Origin: Lachnospiraceae bacterium
GTDB taxonomy: Bacteria > Bacillota_A > Clostridia > Lachnospirales > Lachnospiraceae
Assembly: GCA_017958245.1 (NCBI GenBank)
Contig: JAGDDC010000339.1
Coordinates: 1 to 13,297 of the forward strand
DNA length: 13,297 bases
Direction: 5' to 3'
This document shows positions 7,221 to 13,297 of the stretch, one piece after another; the first letter of the stretch is position 1, and every line of letters begins with the position of its first letter. The position numbers and the translations under genes were made by a program. Under the pieces are notes generated by a model that saw nothing but the letters and a program-made list of their open reading frames with translations, was not told the origin of the DNA and searched no databases.

Positions 7221-8381
7221 TCAGTGGCTTTCGACGAAACGTCTGATCCTCTCGAGGGCCTCCTTGATCGCATCCATCGAAGATGCGTATGAGATCCTCA
7301 AGAACCCTTCTCCGCAGTCTCCGAAGGCTGTGCCCGGAACCACAACGACCCTTTCTTCCTGGAGAAGCCTGGTCGCGAACTCCTCAGACGTCATACCGTA
7401 CTTCTTGATGCAGGGGAACACGTAGAACGCGCCCTCCGCCTCGAAACAATCTATACCCATCTGTCTCAGTTCAAAGAGCAGCAGGCGCCTGCGCTGGTCG
7501 TAAGCCTCGCACATCCTCTCGACGTCGTCGTCGCTCCTCTTGATCGCCTCGACCGCAGCGTACTGGCTGGTCGTGGGCGCGCACATAATACAGAACTGGT
7601 GTATCTTGATCATTTGCCCTATGATCTCCTCGGGACCGCAGGCGTATCCGAGCCTCCATCCGGTCATGGCGTAGGACTTCGAGAAGCCGTTGATCATGAT
7701 CGTGCGCTCTCTCATGCCCTCGATCTCCGCTATGGAGACGTGTTTCTCGCCGCCGTAGGTGAGCTCCGAATAGATCTCGTCCGAGACCACGAACAGGTCC
7801 TTCTCTATGATGACCTTCGCGATCTCCTCAAGCTCCTTCCTCCTCATGATCGCCCCGGTGGGGTTGTTGGGGAAGGGGAGTATGAGAACTTTCGTCTTGT
7901 CCGTGCAGGCTGCCCTGATCTGGTCGGGCGTCAGCTTGAACTTGTTCTCGTCCTTGAGCTCTATGATCACCGGCGTTCCGCCCGCGAGCGTGACGCAGGG
8001 CCCGTAGGACACGTAGCTTGGCTGCGGGATCAGTACCTCATCGCCTCTGTCGAGCATGGCGCGCATCGCAAGGTCTATTGCCTCGCTCCCGCCCACCGTC
8101 ACCAAAACCTCATGGTCAAAGTGGTAATACAGATTGAACCTTCTGCTCAGGTAATTGCATATCTCGACCTTGAGCTCCTTTAAACCAGAGTTTGACGTGT
8201 AGTGCGTGCGCCCCTTCTCGAGCGAATATATGCCCTCCTCCCTGACGTGCCAGGGGGTATCGAAATCAGGCTCGCCGACGCCGAGCGATATGACGTCCTT
8301 CATCTCGCTCGCTATATCGAAAAACTTCCTGATCCCCGAGGGCTTGATGTTTTTCACAGTTGTGTTGAGCGGGTCTCTCAT
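7221..8381 (-). CDS. PLP-dependent class I/II aminotransferase
   Basis: A 386-residue fold-type I aminotransferase, normal family length. Conserved residues: substrate-side GEPDFDTP (36-43), PNNPTGA (171-177), PLP-contacting D201 and Y204 in SDEIYSEL, Schiff-base lysine K235 in NGFSKSYAMTGWRLGY with R243, and the carboxylate-binding R362 in LRISYAS. It should move an amino group between an amino acid and a 2-oxo acid in the cytoplasm. The subgroup resembles aspartate/aromatic or PatA-like enzymes, but the substrate cannot be fixed from sequence. Its ATG overlaps the TGA of the Lrp-family gene (ATGA), and there is no good ribosome binding site of its own, so translation is probably coupled. 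Pairing with an amino-acid-responsive regulator suggests amino-acid metabolism under that regulator. Confidence 0.95.
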   Translation of the reverse strand: MRDPLNTTVKNIKPSGIRKFFDIASEMKDVISLGVGEPDFDTPWHVREEGIYSLEKGRTHYTSNSGLKELKVEICNYLSRRFNLYYHFDHEVLVTVGGSEAIDLAMRAMLDRGDEVLIPQPSYVSYGPCVTLAGGTPVIIELKDENKFKLTPDQIRAACTDKTKVLILPFPNNPTGAIMRRKELEEIAKVIIEKDLFVVSDEIYSELTYGGEKHVSIAEIEGMRERTIMINGFSKSYAMTGWRLGYACGPEEIIGQMIKIHQFCIMCAPTTSQYAAVEAIKRSDDDVERMCEAYDQRRRLLLFELRQMGIDCFEAEGAFYVFPCIKKYGMTSEEFATRLLQEERVVVVPGTAFGDCGEGFLRISYASSMDAIKEALERIRRFVESH

Positions 8382-8860
8382 GGTGAAATGATCATCCTTT
8401 CGTCTGTACTCTCCTGCTTCATCACGATACCGTTCTCCTTGTACCTTCTGAGAACGAAATGCGTCGCCGTGCTGAGGATGGCCTCCATGGGCGCGAGCTT
8501 CTCCGACACGAACCTTGCGACCTCGACCATACTCCTGCCTCTTATGATCACCGTGAGATCGAAACCGCCGGACATCAGGTAGACCGACTCGACCTCCTCA
8601 AACTTGTATATCCTCTCCGCGATCTTGTCAAAACCTTCGCCGCGCTGAGGCGTCACCTTGACCTCAATCAGCGCCGTGAGCTTGTCGGGCGTGACCTTGT
8701 CCCAGTCTATCAGCGTGGGGTATCCGCAAATGATGCCCTCAGCCTCCATCTCCTTCATGCAGCTCTCGACCTCTTCCTTCGAGGCTCCGAGCATGATAGC
8801 AAGCTCGTCGATCGAGACTTTCGAGTTTTTCTCGATCGCACGCAAAATCTTCTCTCTCAT
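8378..8860 (-). CDS. Lrp/AsnC-family transcriptional regulator
   Basis: A 160-residue protein: N-terminal winged helix-turn-helix (about 1-55, containing VSIDELAIMLGASKEEV) and a C-terminal RAM/AsnC ligand-binding domain (about 60-140), with the family's GGFDL glycine turn in YLMSGGFDLTVIIRG. The frame can be read from a GTG at 8872, but I prefer ATG 8860: GGAG lies 6 nt before it, while the GTG has AGGAA directly abutting it. The family binds DNA as dimers or octamers and responds to amino acids. It sits 31 nt after the AIRS-like gene and overlaps the aminotransferase by 4 nt, so it probably controls this operon or amino-acid genes elsewhere. The effector is unknown. Confidence 0.92.
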   Translation of the reverse strand: MREKILRAIEKNSKVSIDELAIMLGASKEEVESCMKEMEAEGIICGYPTLIDWDKVTPDKLTALIEVKVTPQRGEGFDKIAERIYKFEEVESVYLMSGGFDLTVIIRGRSMVEVARFVSEKLAPMEAILSTATHFVLRRYKENGIVMKQESTDERMIISP

Positions 8861-8891
8861 CTCATACTCCACTTCCTGTTATTCTTTTTAT

Positions 8892-9419
8892 CTAAAGCTC
8901 CGACCTGTCACTGCACTCGTTTGGCGTAAGGAAGCTCTGCCTCCCGCCTGCTCTCACAAAGCGCTGTCTGTCGTCTCTCAGATTTCCTATCGTCGTGCCT
9001 CCGTTTGCCTCCCTGAAGGCTCTCTCATCCGCGGTGACCGCGATCACTGTGCCCTCGCTGTCTGCAAGATAAGGGTTCACATCCGCGCACTCGCACAGCT
9101 CTATGGCGCATTGCCTCAGGGGGATCGCAAAAAGGTCGGCCTCAAGCCCGGTATCCAGTTCCTCGGATATCCTGTAGAGCAGTCCAAAGACGCTCTCGCC
9201 GGGACCCGCCTTAAAGATCCTGTCTTCTTCGCTGTCCTCAAGGCTGCGATACTCTCTAAGGTCTGCCAGATCGCCCTCGAGCAGGCTCTTTGCCTCCTCT
9301 AGGTAATTCCCGCGAAATCTTCCCTCGTACGCCCCGGGTCTGCCCATCAGACAAAGGCTCCCCTTCACGGCTGCGTATCCAAGCATCACAAGGCTTGTTT
9401 TATGGTCATGGCCGTTCAC
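8892..9419 (-). CDS. Stand-alone AIR-synthase-like (PurM/HypE-type) C-terminal domain protein
   Basis: 175 residues. The stretch IPLRQCAIELCECADVNP, with LADSEGTVIAV after it, matches the C-terminal domain of AIR-synthase-related/HypE-like proteins (IPVR...CE...G.DP...SEG.L..AV). The first 70 residues also appear to fit the start of that C-domain. The N-terminal ATP-binding domain, with its GxGxDxA-type motif, is missing. Full-length relatives are about 330 residues, so this is about half size. It begins with GTG 9419; GGAG lies about 12 nt upstream, a long spacing, and an internal ATG at residue 12 is possible. Without the ATP-binding half a catalytic role is doubtful. It heads the cluster with the Lrp-type regulator (31 nt downstream) and aminotransferase. 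The domain match is from memory of family patterns, with moderate certainty. Confidence 0.65.
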   Translation of the reverse strand: MNGHDHKTSLVMLGYAAVKGSLCLMGRPGAYEGRFRGNYLEEAKSLLEGDLADLREYRSLEDSEEDRIFKAGPGESVFGLLYRISEELDTGLEADLFAIPLRQCAIELCECADVNPYLADSEGTVIAVTADERAFREANGGTTIGNLRDDRQRFVRAGGRQSFLTPNECSDRSEL

Positions 9420-9459
9420 TTCGTTGACTTTCTCCGCTAATAAAAGTAATATATCTATG

Positions 9460-9561
9460 TCAGACGATCGACGCTATGAGCGATACGACCAGCACTGTCA
9501 CCAGCACCGCAACGATGACGACCGTTATGATCCTTTTGGTTTTTCTGCTGTACATGTTCAT
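9460..9561 (-). CDS. Small single-pass membrane protein, 33 residues
   Basis: ATG 9561-9559 to TGA 9462-9460. The protein starts MNMYSRKTKR, a basic N-terminus, and continues as an unbroken hydrophobic helix rich in Val/Ile/Leu to the C-terminus (about residues 11-33). AGGAG stands 8 nt before the ATG, an ideal spacing, so translation is likely although the ORF is short. Positive residues before the helix predict the N-terminus inside. It is divergent from the plus-strand gene at 9610 with 48 nt between start codons, and 40 nt ahead of the AIRS-like gene in the same direction. The family is not recognised. Size and shape recall the tiny single-pass membrane proteins found in Firmicutes, but I cannot assign one. 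Confidence 0.7.
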   Translation of the reverse strand: MNMYSRKTKRIITVVIVAVLVTVLVVSLIASIV

Positions 9562-9609
9562 GGTGTTTTCTCCTGCGATCTACCTCAATGTACTAAAAGG
9601 AGTTTTGTT

Positions 9610-10272
9610 ATGCCGATCTTTTTGATCCTCTTTCTCATGTTCTGCGCGTGGTTCTTCTACGAGCGCAAGAAAGCCGACCGAAAAACCGAACAAAGGACAA
9701 AGGCCTTCTGGGAGAAGGAATCCGAGGCCAACATGACCCTCAGAAAGGACACTTCGGACGTCCCTTACCTGAAAGTCAGGTTTGACGAACTCCCCTTTGA
9801 CCCCGAGACCGGCTCAGAGTCCATGCGTCAGGTCCAGGACGATCTGCTCGCGCTCCGCGGTCACAGCATCGCCGACCTCTCCGGCATGACCAACACAGAA
9901 CTCAAGCTCAGATACGGCACGCCCAACTTCAACATGCTCTCCGAGGCTGACGAGAACTACAACACTCTCGTCACAGGCCTCACCAGATGGGGCGAGCTCC
10001 TCATGAACTCAGGCAGACACGACGACGCGATCACCGTGCTGAAAGCCGCCATAAGCTACGGCCAGCGTGCGGGCACCGTGTATCAGATGCTCGCAGAGAT
10101 CTACGTCTCACGCGGCGATTCCGAGTCGAGCAAGGCCCTGATCGCCGATGCCGAGAACATCAAGTCCCTCACCAAAGAAGCCACTCTCGCGACCTTGCGG
10201 GACGCCCTCGCCAGAAGCTATTCGCTCTCCGCTCCTTCATTTGCAAATGATGCGGAGGACGAGACTGTGTGA
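9610..10272 (+). CDS. Membrane-anchored helical-repeat (TPR-like) protein of unknown function
   Basis: 220 residues, the only plus-strand gene. The frame is open from 9424, but ATG 9610 is the start: AGGAG lies 8 nt before it, and the protein then begins with a membrane segment (MPIFLILFLMFCAWFF, about 1-16) followed by the basic ERKKADRK stop-transfer region. The rest is soluble and mainly helical. About 115-190 resembles two or three TPR-like helix pairs (LTRWGELLMNSGRHDDAITV, then GTVYQMLAEIYVSRGDSESS). The basic patch after the helix predicts a cytoplasmic body. I do not know its role; TPR-like units usually bind other proteins. It is divergent from the 33-residue membrane protein and convergent with the GH13 gene. 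An unusual TCATTTGCAAATGA palindrome lies in codons near the 3' end. Confidence 0.85.
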   Translation: MPIFLILFLMFCAWFFYERKKADRKTEQRTKAFWEKESEANMTLRKDTSDVPYLKVRFDELPFDPETGSESMRQVQDDLLALRGHSIADLSGMTNTELKLRYGTPNFNMLSEADENYNTLVTGLTRWGELLMNSGRHDDAITVLKAAISYGQRAGTVYQMLAEIYVSRGDSESSKALIADAENIKSLTKEATLATLRDALARSYSLSAPSFANDAEDETV

Positions 10273-10324
10273 TCGTGTCTATTCTACGATAACAGCCCAC
10301 ATCTATCAAGCTTTTTTTTGCTCG
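10273..10324 (+). terminator. Possible weak terminator between convergent genes
   Basis: The gap between the two convergent stop codons holds a small inverted repeat (ATCGT...ACGAT, about 10275-10293) and, 20 nt later, a run of eight T (10312-10319). The hairpin is not adjacent to the T-run and no stem directly precedes the Ts, so this is only a weak candidate for stopping the plus-strand transcript. Confidence 0.25.
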
Positions 10325-12421
10325 TCACACCAGACCCTGAGGTCTGTTCTTGAGCACAAGACCCGAGAAAGGCCACATGTGGAGTCTCAAGACGCCGTGC
10401 TCCACGTGGTAGGTCACCGCATCCGGATGCCACTCGTTCTGGCCCGTGAACATCATCCTGACTAAAGGCTCTTCATCCGTCACACCTATCTCCCACACGG
10501 GGAGGTCTACGTTCACCTCGTGATCGTTGTTGTTTATGACAACGACGAATCTCTCGTCTTCATTGAACCTTCCGTAAGATATGACTCCGCCCTGTCCGAG
10601 CAGGAACTTGAGCGATCCCGTCTTCAGCGCGTCGTAAGACCTGTGCAGCCTGATCAGCTCCCTGTGGAAATACAGCAGATCCGGGTCCTCGTGTCCCCAA
10701 GGATATGTCCTTCTGTTGTCGGGATCGGTCCAGCCGCAGACTCCCGCCTCATCGCCGTAGTACACTGTGGGCGCTCCGGGCCAGGTCATCTGTATCATGA
10801 CAGCCTCGCGCATGACAGCCTTGTTCACGCCCTCGCCCGCCTCCGCCTGACTTCGGGTCTCCATGTTGCCCACGCGGTAGTTGGTCCTCGTGAGGAACCT
10901 CGAGTGATCGTGGTTTGACAGCTCGTTCATGGCGGTCTCGAGAGACTGCACGTTCATGCACGCCATGTAGTGGTTCATCGCCCCGAAGAAGGCGTACGCG
11001 TTGTTGTGCAGATCGCCGAGGTACTCGTTGCTGTGCTTCTCCATGCCCGTGAGGAACCAGGTCACCGGTTCCATGAAGGCGTCATAGTTCATGACCGTGT
11101 CCCACTCGTCGCCCTGGAGCCACTCGCTCGCGTCTCCGTAATGTTCCGCGAGTATGATCACGTCCTTGTTGACCTTCTTTACCTCATCCCTGAAACGCTT
11201 CCAGAACTTGTGGTTGTACTCTCTCGTGTAGCCGAGATCCGCTGCCACGTCGAGTCTCCAGCCGTCTATAGAGTACGGGGGCGAGATCCATTTGCGGGCA
11301 ACCGACATGATGTAGTCAACAAGCTCGTCGGACTCCTCGTAATTTAGCTTGGGGAGGGTGTAATGCCCCCACCATCCGTCATAGCTGCCGTTGTGCGGCC
11401 ATTCGTCCTTGAAGAACTTGAAGAAAGACCTGTACGGGCTCTTCTTGGACATGTAGGCGCCCGGCGCGTAGTCCTTCGACTTCTCATATATGCGCTCTCT
11501 GTCGAGCCATTTGTTGAAAGATCCGCAGTGGTTGAAGACGCCGTCCATGATGATCTTCATGCCGCGCCTGTGGACCTCCTCGGTGAACCTTGCGAAGAAC
11601 CTGTTGCTGTTCTCGAGGTTCTCCTTGTCCGTGACTCTGGTTATATAGCGGCTTGCGTGAGAGTTGTCGTCGTCGCCATCCTCGAGCAGCTCGCCGCCGT
11701 CCCTCACGATCGCCGTCAAATGCGGGTCTATATAGTCGTAATCCTGTGTGTCGTACTTGTGGTTTGAAGGTGAGACGAACAACGGGTTGAAGTATATGAC
11801 CTCAACACCGAGATCCTGCAGATAATCGAGCTTAGCCTGCACACCGCCCAAATCCCCGCCGTAGAACTCGCGCACCGAATCCTTGCCGGGCAGCTTGTTC
11901 CAGTCCTCGACTTTGATCGTGTGACCGGAGATGTAGAAATACTCGTCGCTCCAAACGTTATTGGTCGAAGCACCGTTGCAGAACCTGTCCGTGAAGATCT
12001 GGTACATGACCGCGCCCTTGGCCCACTCGGGCGTATGGAAGCCGGGCATGATCTCGAAATCGTACTCGGCGTTGCGCTCTTTTACGACGCCCTCCCTGTT
12101 GTACAGGAAGAAGCTGTCGCCGCACCAAATGATGAAGTAATAACCGATCTTCTCTTCACCCACGGTGATCTTCCCCTCAAAGACGTCGAAGAGCCTGTCG
12201 CTCTTTGCAAGCTTCATCTTGATGCGCTGTTCTCCCACAACGAGCACAACCGCGCTCGCGTTCGATCTGGCAGTTCTGATGCGTATACTGACCTCATCTC
12301 CCGGATCGGGCTCCTCCGGACTCCTGTACTGTCTCGTACCATCCGAAAAAACAGCGTTCTTGTTGAAGACGTCAGTAATATATCTGGTGTCTGTAGTCTC
12401 AACTTCCATAGGTGAATACAT
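10325..12421 (-). CDS. GH13 alpha-glucan hydrolase (neopullulanase/cyclomaltodextrinase-like)
   Basis: 698 residues from ATG 12421, chosen because GGAGG stands 7 nt before it; the frame is open to 12604 but a good promoter lies inside that stretch. No signal peptide, so cytoplasmic. An N-terminal beta-sandwich (about 10-125) resembles CBM34 and is followed by MYQIFTDRFCNG (139-150), the start of the GH13 barrel. Conserved regions: I DGVFNH (293-298), II GWRLDVA with nucleophile D391, III ILAEHYGD with acid/base E426, IV SNHDHSR with D505. All catalytic residues are present. A C-terminal beta domain covers about 605-698. The enzyme should cleave alpha-1,4 (possibly alpha-1,6) links in maltodextrins, cyclodextrins or pullulan fragments; the substrate is not fixed. 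It is about 100 residues longer than typical neopullulanases, with an acidic insert near 240-257 (LEDGDDDN). Transcribed alone; no transporter is in view. Confidence 0.95.
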   Translation of the reverse strand: MYSPMEVETTDTRYITDVFNKNAVFSDGTRQYRSPEEPDPGDEVSIRIRTARSNASAVVLVVGEQRIKMKLAKSDRLFDVFEGKITVGEEKIGYYFIIWCGDSFFLYNREGVVKERNAEYDFEIMPGFHTPEWAKGAVMYQIFTDRFCNGASTNNVWSDEYFYISGHTIKVEDWNKLPGKDSVREFYGGDLGGVQAKLDYLQDLGVEVIYFNPLFVSPSNHKYDTQDYDYIDPHLTAIVRDGGELLEDGDDDNSHASRYITRVTDKENLENSNRFFARFTEEVHRRGMKIIMDGVFNHCGSFNKWLDRERIYEKSKDYAPGAYMSKKSPYRSFFKFFKDEWPHNGSYDGWWGHYTLPKLNYEESDELVDYIMSVARKWISPPYSIDGWRLDVAADLGYTREYNHKFWKRFRDEVKKVNKDVIILAEHYGDASEWLQGDEWDTVMNYDAFMEPVTWFLTGMEKHSNEYLGDLHNNAYAFFGAMNHYMACMNVQSLETAMNELSNHDHSRFLTRTNYRVGNMETRSQAEAGEGVNKAVMREAVMIQMTWPGAPTVYYGDEAGVCGWTDPDNRRTYPWGHEDPDLLYFHRELIRLHRSYDALKTGSLKFLLGQGGVISYGRFNEDERFVVVINNNDHEVNVDLPVWEIGVTDEEPLVRMMFTGQNEWHPDAVTYHVEHGVLRLHMWPFSGLVLKNRPQGLV

Positions 12422-12506
12422 ATCCAAACCTCCGGGGGAAAAATCAGCCGCGGCACGAGATGCAAGTGTCGATACAAGCCCCTGTGCAAATGTCCGCTTG
12501 TAGTTA

Positions 12507-12535
12507 ATTCTATCACAATTTGATATGGCATACAA
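12507..12535 (-). promoter_or_regulatory. Sigma-A-type promoter of the GH13 gene
   Basis: On the minus strand TTGTAT (12535-12530), exactly 17 nt, then TAGAAT (12512-12507), with TG one base before the -10 (extended -10). Transcription would start near 12500, leaving a leader of about 80 nt before the ATG at 12421. The sequence around it is clearly more AT-rich than the coding regions. A 9-nt direct repeat (CTATCACAA on the plus strand, at 12510-12518 and 12556-12564) overlaps the -10 and lies upstream of the -35; it could bind a regulator. Confidence 0.6.
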
Positions 12536-12605
12536 GAAGATAGCGTGGTAAACTACTATCACAAAGAAAACCTGTCTGTGTAAGTAGGCAAACCATAAAC
12601 ACATT

Positions 12606-12670
12606 CACCTGCCCCACCGCTTGGCCATTCAAAGAATGGATGCTTTTAAGCGGTGGGGCAGGTGTTTTTT
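12606..12670 (+). terminator. Strong plus-oriented hairpin terminator
   Basis: A perfect 17-bp stem, CACCTGCCCCACCGCTT (12606-12622) with its complement at 12648-12664, is followed directly by six T (12665-12670). Inside the loop a second stem CCATTC/GAATGG (12625-12630 with 12634-12639) is capped by AAA. The T-run is on the plus side. Read on the minus strand, the hairpin is followed only by AATGTGTTTATGG, a poorer signal for ending the DUF2085 transcript. No plus-strand gene precedes it, so it either works mainly for the minus transcript, ends an unknown plus-strand RNA, or belongs to a dispersed repeat. Confidence 0.7.
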
Positions 12671-12736
12671 GAAGAACCATTTTCCAAAGTATTGACACAC
12701 TTCCAACCAAAGTCGGGAGCATCTTGTTTATAACGT

Positions 12737-13117
12737 CTACGTTTTATCCCCATCCCCTGCGATCAGCCCGTACACCCCTCTGATCGCATAAAAGTATGCG
12801 TAGGTCAGTCCGGCGCCGCACAGGGATCCTGTTATCAGCCTGCGGATGTTTGTCGATTCAAGGATGCGGGCATGCTGAAGCCACCAGTCAACGCCCATAA
12901 TCCCTACAAATGAGGCCATCAAGGAGCGTGGCATCCTGTATCCTGCAAGGATGAGGGCGATTCCGCCGAGTTCACCCGCAAGCACGCCTGTACATCTGGC
13001 GCACAGAGGGAACTGGTAGCCCTTGAAGGAGAAGCTCCTGCTCGCCATCTGGTGACAGCCCGTGCGTGCACCGGCCTCCATGAGCTTCATCCATATTCTG
13101 TCTTTTCTTGATGTCAT
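12737..13117 (-). CDS. DUF2085 membrane protein
   Basis: 126 residues from ATG 13117. The frame is open from a TTG at 13138, but AGGAA about 9 nt before 13117 and the 4-nt overlap with the upstream ORF favour the ATG. Family features: CH (C21-H22), then SRSFSFKGYQFPLCARCTG with C39-A-R-C42, as in DUF2085 proteins, followed by hydrophobic segments (about 43-60, 65-85 and 95-118). The Cys/His set suggests a metal or redox site near the membrane, but no member's function is known to me. It shares an ATGA overlap with the small zinc-ribbon ORF upstream, so the two are probably translated together. Confidence 0.85.
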   Translation of the reverse strand: MTSRKDRIWMKLMEAGARTGCHQMASRSFSFKGYQFPLCARCTGVLAGELGGIALILAGYRMPRSLMASFVGIMGVDWWLQHARILESTNIRRLITGSLCGAGLTYAYFYAIRGVYGLIAGDGDKT

Positions 13118-13221
13118 GCCTTCCATTTCCTGCCGCAATTATTGCAGATCCAATAGTTCGTACTCTTTGTCTCTTTTCCCTCACCACAGAGTCCGCACAG
13201 AAGGCCCGTGGGCCCAAACAT
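13114..13221 (-). CDS. Short zinc-ribbon protein, possibly the 3' remnant of a longer gene
   Basis: Reading from ATG 13221 gives 35 residues beginning MFGPTGLLCGLCG, with two CxxC pairs (C9/C12 and C27/C30 in WICNNCGRKWKA), a zinc-ribbon pattern. The TGA overlaps the DUF2085 ATG (ATGA). The frame stays open upstream of the ATG as far as a TAG at 13278-13276, and the untranslated codons there would read GNGCLGWL just before the ATG. That hydrophobic Gly-rich run looks like a continuation of the same protein family. No ATG/GTG/TTG start with a ribosome binding site exists between the TAG and 13221, and the ATG has only a weak one. So it may be a real short gene, a gene with a nonsense codon, or one using a rare start. 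Only 19 bases lie beyond the TAG, so the window cannot decide. Confidence 0.45.
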   Translation of the reverse strand: MFGPTGLLCGLCGEGKETKSTNYWICNNCGRKWKA

Positions 13222-13297
13222 CAGCCAGCCAAGGCACCCATTCCCTGCGCTGTAATCCTGCCCGCTCGTTGATGTCTAACTTATGATCATTACGGTC

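Larger units (their letters stand above)
2696..12492. repeat. Dispersed over-represented 7-mer GCAAATG/CATTTGC (14 copies)
   Basis: Found by eye, by left coordinate: 2696, 3488, 4350, 4592, 5193, 6106, 6638, 6647, 7611, 8726, 10238, 10243, 11289 and 12486. By rough arithmetic, one or two copies would be expected in a sequence of this length and GC content. Nine of the 14 continue as GCAAATGA. Copies occur on both strands, in different codon phases and in three non-coding leaders. It is a motif family, not a single element. Confidence 0.7.

Noticed and set aside
9424..9609. N-terminal extension of the plus-strand gene
   Set aside because: The extension is the antisense of the 33-residue membrane ORF, is His/Asp/Arg-rich, and has no ribosome binding site. 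The ATG at 9610 has AGGAG and begins a membrane helix.
12422..12604. Upstream extension of the GH13 protein, hydrophobic and signal-like
   Set aside because: It contains the likely promoter and a GGAGG site for the ATG at 12421. The hydrophobic stretch is chance reading of AT-rich non-coding DNA.
12692..12697. Perfect TTGACA on the plus strand
   Set aside because: No -10-like sequence follows at 16-18 nt, and there is no plus-strand gene downstream.

Overview
The window looks like chromosomal DNA of an anaerobic Clostridia-type Firmicute, most likely Lachnospiraceae. This is inferred from the gene families (MutS2, an OmpR/HK pair, a CheX-type phosphatase, an AIR-synthase-like/Lrp/aminotransferase cluster, small zinc-ribbon and DUF2085 proteins), from AGGAG-type ribosome binding sites and from moderately high GC (about 55-58% by eye). 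No tRNA, rRNA, CRISPR array, transposase or phage gene is visible. Every recognisable gene except one lies on the minus strand.

Reading along the minus strand from the right edge: a short zinc-ribbon ORF (13221-13114) overlaps a DUF2085 membrane protein (13117-12737) by ATGA. A large hairpin/terminator follows (12670-12606), then a well-formed promoter (12535-12507) and a cytoplasmic GH13 alpha-glucan hydrolase (12421-10325). The only plus-strand gene (9610-10272, a membrane-anchored helical-repeat protein) converges on the GH13 gene. It diverges from a 33-residue membrane protein (9561-9460).

The small membrane ORF leads into a tight cluster: a stand-alone AIR-synthase C-terminal domain (9419-8892), an Lrp/AsnC regulator (8860-8378), a class I aminotransferase overlapping it by 4 nt (8381-7221), and cheX (7193-6732). 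An intrinsic terminator at 6710-6667 closes this unit. A second run follows: trmL (6615-6121), mutS2 (6081-3697), an OmpR-family response regulator (3593-2859), its histidine kinase (2852-1452) and a membrane-anchored HtrA-like protein (1353 to beyond the left edge). The regulator and kinase are surely co-expressed. The HtrA-like protein keeps the trypsin/PDZ architecture but appears to have lost two of its three catalytic residues.

Most genes are conserved housekeeping or regulatory families, and I do not see a clear new defence or mobile system. The observations I would follow up are these: a strongly over-represented oligonucleotide (GCAAATG, extended GCAAATGAT) on both strands, in several codon phases and between genes; the degenerate HtrA protein beside a two-component system; a 40-bp tandem duplication covering the 3' end of mutS2; a lone AIR-synthase C-domain; an unlisted 33-residue membrane protein; and a plus-oriented terminator with no plus-strand gene to terminate.
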